A stretch of 64,000 nt of DNA. Source: Amycolatopsis palatopharyngis. Lineage in GTDB: Bacteria > Actinomycetota > Actinomycetes > Mycobacteriales > Pseudonocardiaceae. Shown here in pieces: positions 18,119 through 26,106 of the stretch (the stretch's first letter is position 1; each line of letters opens with the position of its first letter). The notes under the pieces were generated by a model. That model did not search any database and had not been told where the DNA came from. It worked only from the letters and a program-made list of their open reading frames with translations. Location of the stretch: the NCBI RefSeq assembly GCF_003385185.1, contig NZ_PQHZ01000020.1, positions 1 through 64,000 on the forward strand, in the 5' to 3' direction. Made by a program: the position numbers and the translations under genes.

Positions 18119-19584
18119 AGCAGGTGCCAGCCGCCACCCGTCCAAGTGCAAGCGGCGCCCGCCTGACCGGCGACGACGTCCAGCACGCCGTGGCCTGGCA
18201 CGCCGCCCTGCGCACCCTGGTCCCGCACACCGGGATCCAAGCCGTCACCGTCGAAGCCGCCCACGTCGGCAACGTCGACGACGTCGTGATCACCAAAGAC
18301 CCCGGCCCCAACGACTACCTCCAGGTCAAGGCGACGGTGTCCGCACAGCGAGCCGCGACACTCGACTGGCTGTGCGAACCGACCCGAACCGGCGGGGCCA
18401 GCATTCTGCAACGGTTCCACCACGCATGGACCGATCTCTCTCAGAACGAGACGCACCCCCAGTTGACCCTGGTCACCACCCGCTCCATCGACCCCGCCGA
18501 CCCGGTCCTGACCCTGCGAGATCGCCACGACAGGCTTGGCGAGCGACTCCAACACACAACGACGGCTAACGCACTCGCGGCCCGCAGCCGCCTCATTGAC
18601 CACCTGAGCTGCACCGACGACGAACTGTTCGCCTTCCTCGCCGACCTGCGGCTGCGCACCGATGCCTCAGAAGCCGTCTGGCGAGACCATGTGGCCGAGA
18701 TCAGCTACGCCGCCGGCGTCCGCGCTGACGACACCGCCTTCCGCCTCGGTATCACCGAAGTCCGGGAATGGGTCAAGACCAACCGGGTAGAGAGAACAGC
18801 CAGTGACGTCCGGGATGCGGTTGACCGGCTCGGGCTCCACGCCACCGAACCGTTCACCATCCTCGCCATCAACTCCCTCGACGACCACACCGCACATCCC
18901 GACGCCGCGATCAGCGTCAACTGGGTCGACCGGTTCCGCGGCAGCGAGGCCCGCAACCGCCGCGGCTTGAAAAACCCGCAGGAATGGGAAACCGTCCTCC
19001 GCCCACAACTTGTTGCAGCTCAGCGCACACTGCGCAGCCTCCGCGCACGCCGCATCCTCATCACCGGCACCATGCGGCTTCCCACCTGGTTCACCGCCGG
19101 AGTGATGTTCCAGGAAACTGCAGGGTTCACCCCGGCAAAGATCAAAGACGGGCAACTCTGGACCCTCCCAACCGGCCACGTCGCCCCCGCAGCGATCTCC
19201 CTGTCCCGCCCTCTCACCGACCTGCCAGCCGGACAGGATGTTGCTCTAGCCGTCGCCATCTCCGCCGACCTGACCGCCGACGTCCACCAGCACCTCGCCT
19301 CAACTGGCCATGACATTCCCCTGCTGATCGTCCGGCCATCCACCGGCACGTCCAACACGAGCATCGCCAGCTTGGACCACGCCTTCGGAGTGGCACTCGC
19401 CATCCGCGACCTCGCCCGCGAGATCGCCCGCACCCTCAGACCCCCAGTTCTACATCTCTTCCTCGCCACACCCGCCGGATTTGCCGTCCTCCTCGGCGGA
19501 ATCTGGGACCGAGTCCCCACCACTCAGACCTACGAAGACCTCGCAGCCAATGGCTACGAACCAGCCTTCAGCATCCCCAACTAG
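18115..19584 (+). CDS. cap4: CBASS effector: PD-(D/E)XK-type nuclease fused to a SAVED domain (Cap4-like)
   Basis: The predicted effector binds the cyclic nucleotide through SAVED and degrades double-stranded DNA. The 489-residue protein has an N-terminal Cap4/DUF4297-like nuclease part: GDDVQHAVAWHAAL, then Asp55-Asp56 in VDDVVIT, then YLQVKAT with Gln70 and Lys72. The C-terminal SAVED domain (about 315-489) contains DVALAVAISADLTADV and LHLFLATPAGFAVLLGGIWD, and ends in YEDLAANGYEPAFSI. I start it at ATG 18115, which overlaps the Cap6 stop (ATGA). The same frame is open far upstream but that part is antiphase to Cap6. Confidence 0.86.
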   Translation: MKQVPAATRPSASGARLTGDDVQHAVAWHAALRTLVPHTGIQAVTVEAAHVGNVDDVVITKDPGPNDYLQVKATVSAQRAATLDWLCEPTRTGGASILQRFHHAWTDLSQNETHPQLTLVTTRSIDPADPVLTLRDRHDRLGERLQHTTTANALAARSRLIDHLSCTDDELFAFLADLRLRTDASEAVWRDHVAEISYAAGVRADDTAFRLGITEVREWVKTNRVERTASDVRDAVDRLGLHATEPFTILAINSLDDHTAHPDAAISVNWVDRFRGSEARNRRGLKNPQEWETVLRPQLVAAQRTLRSLRARRILITGTMRLPTWFTAGVMFQETAGFTPAKIKDGQLWTLPTGHVAPAAISLSRPLTDLPAGQDVALAVAISADLTADVHQHLASTGHDIPLLIVRPSTGTSNTSIASLDHAFGVALAIRDLAREIARTLRPPVLHLFLATPAGFAVLLGGIWDRVPTTQTYEDLAANGYEPAFSIPN

Positions 19585-20813
19585 AGCCCGTATGTGTCGT
19601 TTGGTGGACGAAGCCGATACCTCATGCCGTCACAAGTGCCTGTGACCACCTTGACCCAATAGAACGTAGATCCACATCGATCAGATTGAGTCGGAGCCCG
19701 GCCCCCGGCCCCGTGACCGCGGGCGTCCCCAAGAGCTTGGGTGAGACGCTGGATGACTGGATCTCCCTTCGCTGAGAACGTCCGACAAGGAGATCGCGGA
19801 GTTCATCGGCTTGTCGCTGGACAAGGTCCGTCATCACAGGCGGGTGATCCCGGCCATTCGGAAGTAGGACACGCCTCTGGCAGTCGATGCAGCCGTGGGG
19901 CGGGACCATCGTTCCCGCCCCCACGTGGCCGTCACACGCGCAGAGCAACTCCAAACGCGACTCGACTACCAGGTTGCCGGCACGAAACCGCTGGTCATCC
20001 CTGTTCCCATACTTGGTACTCCCTCCCCGAGGTCCGGCCCTCCGCAGAACGATCTCGCGCAGGTTGGTGCCCTCCCCGAGGTCCGGCCAGGGCGGCGGCA
20101 CGTACCGAAGTCACCAATCGACAGGAGGGAATGGCGCCGCCACTGGGCTCCCAACAATGCCTCGACCTCCGAAGGATGGCGCGGCAACTGCATCTGACGA
20201 GCTGCGCTCCTCCGTGGCGGTACCCGCCCCAGGCTCCTCACCAGCATCGTCTCGTCGTCTCCGCTGGTGGCGATCCGAGGGGTCTGCTGCAATCGCGCGT
20301 CTCAGCAGGTCACAGAAGAGGCAACCGGACATGGGCAGCAGTCATCCCTGCCCGGCGTCAGCATCTCTGTCCTAAGCGAACGACCTCACCCATGATCCAG
20401 CCGACACACCGTCACCAACATGTTGGCCAGGTACACCTAGCGTCCCGTAGGAAGCCAGGAGCATTCGCAGGGCAACGCCCGCGGAGCGCAGGCGACCTCG
20501 CACGCTCGTCGTGGGTTCGACATCCACGTCGTCCGCCGATCGAGGCAACGCGGCCCCGTCACCACACCACACACATCGGTGGGAACTCATCCCACGACGA
20601 CCCACTGGCTTTATTCTTAAGACCTAGCCTGGGAGGCCGTCACCGACACTGCCGTTTCGAACACCGTGAAGGTACTTCATTGGCCGGCAGGGCAAGCGCA
20701 CTCTTTGTAACGTTTCGGCATATACATGTCTCCAAATGAGCTGTTTCTCGGTATTGCCCGGCGAAACCGACAACCGCGCATGCGGCGTTGTACCGCTCAC
20801 GGAGGCCATCGTC
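19585..20813. other. Gene-poor decayed stretch between CBASS and the excisionase gene
   Basis: About 1.2 kb with no convincing intact gene on either strand. The only protein-like trace is a short helix-turn-helix remnant at 19778-19867. Many overlapping frames of about 70-330 codons are high-GC noise rich in Arg, Pro and His. This fits worn sequence at the edge of an integrated element. Confidence 0.45.
19778..19867 (+). pseudogene. C-terminal remnant of a helix-turn-helix protein
   Basis: Reads TSDKEIAEFIGLSLDKVRHH and a further nine residues, then TAG at 19865-19867. The pattern K-EIA-F-GLS-DKVR is that of a DNA-binding helix-turn-helix at the end of a regulator. There is no start codon or upstream domain in frame, so it is a fragment. 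Confidence 0.4.
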
Positions 20814-21212
20814 ATGATCGACCGTTCGGGTCCCGTTGCCCCGCACAACCAGAATTCCGTCCACGGGTTCGGTGATGTCGTTCCGGCTACGCCGGGAGCG
20901 TCGCTGCCAATTCCCGGCTCCGACTCCGACTCAGCATTGACGGACCGCAACGGTGCCGCCGCTGGCGGCGAGGCTTGGCCGTCGTGTCCGCAGCTTCTCT
21001 TCACCCCGGCTGAGGCGGGTGAGCTTCTCGCTGTGAAGGAGTCCTGGCTACGACGCCAAGCTGGGATGCGTGCGATTCCGTGCACGTTGCTGGGGAAGCA
21101 CTTGCGTTTCTCGCGAACCGACCTGGAGCAGATCGCCGCAGCGGGCCACCGTCCCAGCGTTACGCACCCACGGCGTGGCGGCCGACGGACACGCCGGCCA
21201 TCCCGGTCATGA
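20814..21212 (+). CDS. Excisionase-like helix-turn-helix protein
   Basis: The 132-residue protein has a disordered N-terminal half and a C-terminal MerR/excisionase-type helix-turn-helix (LLFTPAEAGELLAVKESWLR, then HLRFSRTDLEQI), followed by a basic tail. ATG 20814 has GGAGG at 20801-20805. Position immediately upstream of the integrase gene supports a role as Xis or as a small regulator of the integrated element. Confidence 0.7.
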   Translation: MIDRSGPVAPHNQNSVHGFGDVVPATPGASLPIPGSDSDSALTDRNGAAAGGEAWPSCPQLLFTPAEAGELLAVKESWLRRQAGMRAIPCTLLGKHLRFSRTDLEQIAAAGHRPSVTHPRRGGRRTRRPSRS

Positions 21213-21346
21213 TTCGCGGCAACCATCGAGTCTTTTCCTTGTACGCCAGAGATTTTCCGCGGCATCGGGTTGCTCTCTGTCGGTTGTGGAGCGTCCATGG
21301 ATGTCGTTGTGATCGTGACCCCCTCACCTTTGCGAAAGAGTTCACC

Positions 21347-22558
21347 ATGCCCTGGGCAGAACAATCAGCAGACACCACCTGGCGCGTGCGGTATCGGCGC
21401 GACGACGGCACCATCGGCTCCATACCCGGCTTCCCCACCAGCACCGCAGCCAACGACCACATCGCCGACATGGAGGTCGCTCAACGCCACGGAACCTGGA
21501 TCGATCCGGCCGCCGGGCGGATCACTGTGGCCGTCTGGGCGCCGGACTGGCTCGCCTCACTCGACATCGATCAGCGCACCGAGGAGAACTACCGCAGCTT
21601 CCTCACCAAACACGTCCTCCCTCGCTGGGGCAGCACCGCGCTGGCCGACATCACCAACCTACAAGTCCGTACGTGGGAGAAACACCTCCGCGCCTCCGGC
21701 CTGGCGAAGACCACTGTCGACAGCATCATCAAATGCTTCTCCCTCACCCTCGGCGACGCCGCCGACGAGAAACTCATCGCCGCCAACCCCATCCACGCCC
21801 GCCGCCGCGGGCGCCGCCGCCGCGCCCACCGCACGCCACGCAAGGTGTGGGCGGAGCCCGCCGAAGTCCTGCAGATCGCCGACCAGATTGCCCGGATCTA
21901 CGGCCCCGCCGGCGCCGTCCTGTTCGTCACCGCGGCTTGGACGGGCGCACGCTGGGGCGAACTCGTCGGACTGCAACGCCACCACTTGCACCTCGTCGAC
22001 GGCGACACCGGATTCCTCGTCGTCGACCCCGACCACGGCGCCCTGCACGAACCCAACCGGGGGCCGCTCTACCTCGGACCACCCAAAACCGAGGAGTCCG
22101 CCCGCACTATCACCCTGCCCCCGTTCCTCGTACCGCTGCTCCGCGCCCACCTGGCCACTCACAGCCACCCGCACGTATTCGTCACCCCGAACCACGACCT
22201 TCACCGCCGCAGCAACTTCAGCCGCCGCGCCGTCCGCCCCGCCGCCGACGGCAACACCCACATAACTAACCCCGCCCACCGGCTCCACCCCATCAAACCC
22301 GGCCTGACCTTCCACGGCCTGCGCCACAGCCACAAAACCTGGCTCATCGACGATGGCGTCCCCGAAATCGCCCAAGCCCTCCGCCTCGGCCACGTCCTCG
22401 CCGACAAAGTCCAACAGACCTACTCCCACGTCGCCACCGCCGTCGAACAACGACTCCTCCACGGCCTCCAAACCCGCTGGAACAAAGCCCTCGCCGACAA
22501 CACCACCCCACCCGAAAACACCACCTGGCGCACAACCACCTCACCCCAGCAGTCATGA
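21347..22558 (+). CDS. int: Tyrosine-family site-specific integrase
   Basis: Catalyses integration and excision of a mobile element at an att site. The 403-residue protein has an AP2-like N-terminal part, a SAM-like core-binding domain (about 60-150) and a catalytic domain. The latter has Arg in TGARWGELVGL (about 200), HGLRHSHKTWL (about 323-333), a conserved His in LGHVLADKV and the Tyr nucleophile in QQTYSHV (about 359). All catalytic residues appear present. ATG 21347 has AAAGAG at about 21335-21340. A tRNA-Ala fragment lies 280 nt downstream. The truncated integrase at 30808 shares its first 75 or so residues. Confidence 0.92.
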   Translation: MPWAEQSADTTWRVRYRRDDGTIGSIPGFPTSTAANDHIADMEVAQRHGTWIDPAAGRITVAVWAPDWLASLDIDQRTEENYRSFLTKHVLPRWGSTALADITNLQVRTWEKHLRASGLAKTTVDSIIKCFSLTLGDAADEKLIAANPIHARRRGRRRRAHRTPRKVWAEPAEVLQIADQIARIYGPAGAVLFVTAAWTGARWGELVGLQRHHLHLVDGDTGFLVVDPDHGALHEPNRGPLYLGPPKTEESARTITLPPFLVPLLRAHLATHSHPHVFVTPNHDLHRRSNFSRRAVRPAADGNTHITNPAHRLHPIKPGLTFHGLRHSHKTWLIDDGVPEIAQALRLGHVLADKVQQTYSHVATAVEQRLLHGLQTRWNKALADNTTPPENTTWRTTTSPQQS

Positions 22559-22783
22559 AACGCAGCCCTCAGCCGCCCACGGGCCAGCGCCGGCGCACGG
22601 CTACCCCACCGCACCGAAGGTCAACGCCCAAAACGCCTCAACAGAACCACCCATACGGGCGACCGAGGTGGAGCAGTTCTGGTGACCCCATTTCGCCCGG
22701 AACCCCACACTGCTCCAGTTTTGCTCCACCTACTGAACAGTAACTGAAGCGGAATCCACAATGGACGAATTTACGGTGCACCT

Positions 22784-22822
22784 AAAAACAACGCCCGGCC
22801 TGCGACAACACGCAGACCGGGC
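22784..22822 (-). terminator. Rho-independent terminator downstream of the tRNA-Ala sequence
   Basis: GCCCGGCCTGCG (22793-22804) and CGCAGACCGGGC (22811-22822) pair over 12 bp with one mismatch around a 6-nt loop. On the minus strand the hairpin is followed by GTTGTTTTTAGG. It lies 14 nt from the tRNA 3' end, so it would end minus-strand transcription of tRNA-Ala. Confidence 0.7.
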
Positions 22823-22836
22823 GATCATGAAAGCTG

Positions 22837-22883
22837 TGGAGCTAAGGGGACTCGAACCCCTGACCCCCTCACTGCCAGTGAGA
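22837..22883 (-). tRNA. 3' fragment of tRNA-Ala(GGC), probable att site
   Basis: On the minus strand these 47 nt match tRNA positions 27-73. They give the anticodon arm with loop CTGGCAG (anticodon GGC), a 5-nt variable loop, T-arm AGGGG-TTCGAGT-CCCCT, acceptor strand TAGCTCC and discriminator A73. T70 would give the G3-U70 alanine identity pair. The 5' half (acceptor 5' strand and D-arm) is absent: the adjoining sequence cannot form it. Actinomycete integrases use the 3' half of tRNA genes as attB, and an intact integrase gene is adjacent. So this is most likely an att repeat left by integration. Confidence 0.75.
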
Positions 22884-23777
22884 TTAGGGCTACTCTCCGT
22901 TCGCAGGTCAACGGTAGCAAGACGAGAATCCGGTAGTCAAACGTTGCCCTTGATTGCCGTTGGCACCGTTTCCATGCCGTTCAACACGCCCGTGTGCTCC
23001 AGGGTTGCTCCAGGCATAACCGCGTGAAGTCCGGCACTCCATCGTCATCAACCGTGGCTACGCTGCTCTGTCTTTGGGGCCGTTACAGTAGTTCATCGCG
23101 GATCTTCACGGCCGATCAGGCCGCACCAGTGGTCGATCGCTGCACATCGCCAGACTGCCCTACTGGCCCGGCTTGACATCATCTATCCCCTGCGCCAGAC
23201 CGCGCTCGACGGAGATGCACTGCAACCGTCACCTCCACTCTTCCACCCGTGCGGGTTCGTTGCCAGCAGGGCGATCCCTCAGCACCCTCGGCGCTTCCAT
23301 CCTCAGGCGCGTAGCGATCAGGACCGGCAAAGCCATCGAGATACACGACGCGGCCGTCTTTCGAGGTGAAACCTGTCTTGAAAGCGAACATGACGGATCT
23401 ACGCCGCAAGATGCCGTGCTTGAGCACTGCACCGGTCTGTGTTGGAAGAACTTGTCGTTCGACGTCATCGCACCCACCGTGATCACCAGTACCACTAGTC
23501 GGCACCGAAATCACCACCACCATCAGCAATACCGCCAACGGACCCGCGCCCGAACCCGCTCAAGTAACACTGGAGGCCGCGAGCGCGACTTATTCGGTGA
23601 ATCTCATCGTGTTGATCATTGCCTAGGATGTGTGTGTCACACAAATGGAGTAGCCGTCGCACTTCGCAACACGACGATATTGGGTTCGACGCACGAGATT
23701 GTCGGACCTCGTGTCTACAGTCAGAAAGCGGTCACCGACTGGTGCCCTGTCCGGTGACGCGGGAAGGTAACTGAGGC
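22884..23777. other. Non-coding or decayed stretch between att site and Wadjet
   Basis: About 0.9 kb with no intact gene. It holds a minus-strand TcmP remnant (about 23250-23430). The promoter of the jet operon should lie in the last 150 nt; the sequence there is locally AT-richer, but I cannot assign -35 and -10 boxes. Confidence 0.4.
23250..23430 (-). pseudogene. Remnant of a three-Cys-motif partner protein (TcmP)
   Basis: The minus strand encodes KHGILRRRSVMF and then GRVVYLDGFAGPDRYAPEDG followed by EGSP. TcmP proteins start with the pattern KH-IL, then yiDgFAGpGrY, then GSP. Spacing and order match, but there is no plausible start and no downstream catalytic region. It is a fragment of a once complete gene. 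Confidence 0.55.
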
Positions 23778-25322
23778 GTGGCGAAAACGTCGGCTGAGCA
23801 CCTTTTTCACGAGTTCCGCACCAGTGCTACAGCCGACGTGACGATGTCGTTGCTGCGGTCACAGGACGCGTTGCTCCACCTGGCCTTGATGGCGGCTCAC
23901 CTGGGGGACGGTCAGGTGGTCGATGGGCAGACGCTCACCGCCCAGATGGACGCCGATCTCCCCGCGTTACTGCGCAGTAATGTTTCCACTGGTGATCAGG
24001 CTGCAACGGAGGTAACCCTGGATGCCGACACGCTGCTGACCCGCTGGACCAAGAAGGGATGGGTGTATCGCAGCGTTGATCCACAAACTCGCGTTGAGCG
24101 CTACCAACTGGCCTCGGGGGCAGGACAGGCCGTGCGGCAAATGCGCAACCTGCAGCGGCAGACCTCGATTGCCACCGAGTCGGCCCTATCGATGGTGATG
24201 GCCGAGATGAGGCAGATCGCTATCGAGGCGAACCCTGATCCAAACGCCAGGCGAAGCGTGCTGAAGGAACAGCTCAAGGTCCTCGTTGCCCAGCTCGACG
24301 CGCTGGACAGGGGCGAATCCCCGGAGGTCAATCACGCGAACCTCGTCGATAAGGTCGGCACGCTCGCTCAGCTGGTGGAACGTATCCCTCCGGACGTCGC
24401 CCGGTACGGCGAGCAGATGCACGCCAACACCGCGGCACTGCTGCGGCAAAGTCTGAGCGACGACCCTGCTCAGTTCGCCGAGTCGCTGCAACGGATGTTC
24501 GACGGGCACAACGTCATCGCCGAGTCTCCGGAAGGGCAGGCCTTTCGAGCCTTCGCCACCGTCGTCGCTGTCCCCACCCAGCGGGCGCAGCTGGAGTCGG
24601 ACATCGCCGAGATCGTGAGCCGCGTCAATGGGTTGCCATCACATCTGGCCGAACTCTTGGATGGGTTCATCGACGCGGTGTGGTGCCGGGTCCAAGAGGT
24701 GGAGGACACCCGCGCGGTGGCCTTCCGCCGCATGAGTAACTTCGTCCGCGGAGGGGACATCCTGCACTACCGAAGTATGAGCACCCGGATCAACGAAGCT
24801 CAGGCTTCGGCGGCGGAAGCCTTCCAGCGCACGCACGGCGGCCGCGATATCGGGTTCGTCGTCCCAATGAGCGGGGTGCAGACCAAATCGGTAGGTCGTG
24901 TGCGGCTTGATGACGGCGACTTCGCATTGCCTGACCCGGTGACCGACTCCAGCGGTGAATTTGAGATCGATCCCGCCACGCTGCTCGGACAGGAATCTAT
25001 CGACTGGGCCGCACTACGCTTGGCAGTGCACTCGGCGATGGATGCCCGAAGCGGCTTCGCCACCCTCTCCGAGGTGCTCGAAGAGCTGACCAAGCCGCGC
25101 ACCGGGGACATCATCGGCCTTTGGTCACTGGCCACCCGTTTCGGGGACGTCGATGACACCGCGCGAACCACAGTCTGGGCTCACACACGGCGCGGTCGAC
25201 GAGAAATCACCGTCCCCTATCTGGTGTTCGGCGAACTGATTCCCGACCTCGTCGCCCCGCCCGCGCACCGTCCACCGCTGTGGTCTCAGCCCACTCTTCT
25301 AGAAGGTGTCGCCGATGACTGA
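23778..25322 (+). CDS. jetA: Wadjet anti-plasmid protein JetA (DUF3375 family)
   Basis: JetA is the kleisin-like subunit of the SMC-type Wadjet complex that restricts circular plasmids. The 514-residue protein has an N-terminal winged-helix region with LFHEFRTSATADVTMSLLRS, a helical middle with RNLQRQTSIATESALSMVM, and a C-terminal part ending just inside jetB. It overlaps jetB by 8 nt (ATGACTGA). Identity rests on the family pattern and on the strict four-gene order jetA-B-C-D. Confidence 0.88.
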   Translation: MAKTSAEHLFHEFRTSATADVTMSLLRSQDALLHLALMAAHLGDGQVVDGQTLTAQMDADLPALLRSNVSTGDQAATEVTLDADTLLTRWTKKGWVYRSVDPQTRVERYQLASGAGQAVRQMRNLQRQTSIATESALSMVMAEMRQIAIEANPDPNARRSVLKEQLKVLVAQLDALDRGESPEVNHANLVDKVGTLAQLVERIPPDVARYGEQMHANTAALLRQSLSDDPAQFAESLQRMFDGHNVIAESPEGQAFRAFATVVAVPTQRAQLESDIAEIVSRVNGLPSHLAELLDGFIDAVWCRVQEVEDTRAVAFRRMSNFVRGGDILHYRSMSTRINEAQASAAEAFQRTHGGRDIGFVVPMSGVQTKSVGRVRLDDGDFALPDPVTDSSGEFEIDPATLLGQESIDWAALRLAVHSAMDARSGFATLSEVLEELTKPRTGDIIGLWSLATRFGDVDDTARTTVWAHTRRGRREITVPYLVFGELIPDLVAPPAHRPPLWSQPTLLEGVADD

Positions 25323-26106
25323 CACCGACATTCCACCGTTCGGGGATGTGTTCTCCGACGACCTGTTCGACGAGGACGATGGTACGACCACCACCCAAGT
25401 CGCACTTGATCCGTCAGACGTGTTCGACGATACCCACGACGGCATCGGGTCCCGGATCAGCGACGGAGATCTCCACCCGCGTTTCGTGGGCGACAGCAGC
25501 GAACTACCCGCCGAAGTGTGCTGGGCACTGCAGGAACTGGTCGCCGCCCCGCACGTCACCGACAAGTCGACGAGACACTGGCCGATCGTACTGCAGTTCG
25601 AGGACGTACTGCGCCGCCGACTGTCAGAGCTCGGTCTCATCCTTGAGGTAAACCGAGACCACCGGTACGCCTTCACCCGACAGGCCGACGATCCCAGTCC
25701 CCACAGCCGCACGCTCCTGCGAACCAGGACGCTCAGCCTCGCAGCCAGCACGCTGGCGCTGTATCTGTACCACCAATACGTGATCTCCCCGGACAACCCG
25801 ATCGTCGAGACCGCGGACATGATCGACCACATGATGGCCTACAAGCGGGCCGACGACACGGACGAGGCCAACTTCCAGAAGAAGATCAAATCAGCGATCA
25901 AGGCACTCGACGACGCGGTGATCATCAAACCGATCAAGAACACCAGTCGCTACATCATCTACGGCGTGATCACGTCCATTCTCACCGCGGAACGGGTCGC
26001 CGCACTCGATCAGCGATACAAGGCGATCGCCCGGGGCAAATTACCCCACGGAGCCGACACCGACCCGACCACGAACACCCCAGCAGAAGAGGACAAGGAT
26101 GCCTGA
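25315..26106 (+). CDS. jetB: Wadjet protein JetB (DUF4194 family)
   Basis: JetB is the small winged-helix KITE-like subunit that binds JetA and the JetC heads. The 263-residue protein starts with an acidic segment (residues 1-55) and has the DUF4194 core with LVAAPHVTDKSTRHWPIVLQ, RRRLSELGLILEVNRDHRYA and a C-terminal AAIKALDDAVIIK-like helix. ATG 25315 is used rather than GTG 25306 because it overlaps the JetA stop in the usual coupled way. It overlaps jetC by 8 nt. Confidence 0.88.
   Translation: MTDTDIPPFGDVFSDDLFDEDDGTTTTQVALDPSDVFDDTHDGIGSRISDGDLHPRFVGDSSELPAEVCWALQELVAAPHVTDKSTRHWPIVLQFEDVLRRRLSELGLILEVNRDHRYAFTRQADDPSPHSRTLLRTRTLSLAASTLALYLYHQYVISPDNPIVETADMIDHMMAYKRADDTDEANFQKKIKSAIKALDDAVIIKPIKNTSRYIIYGVITSILTAERVAALDQRYKAIARGKLPHGADTDPTTNTPAEEDKDA

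Noticed and set aside
19741-20739. Plus-strand open frame of 332 codons after CBASS
   Set aside because: Composition is Arg/Pro/His-rich, several equally long frames overlap it, and no domain is visible. Only the short HTH remnant at 19778 is protein-like, and it is in a different frame.
22884-22930. Possible 5' half of the tRNA-Ala gene
   Set aside because: The sequence next to position 27 cannot form a D-arm or pair with the TAGCTCC acceptor strand, so only the 3' part is present.
23173-23757. Plus-strand open frame of 194 codons before jetA
   Set aside because: No family pattern; it runs opposite to the TcmP remnant, and its composition is atypical of a gene in this genome.
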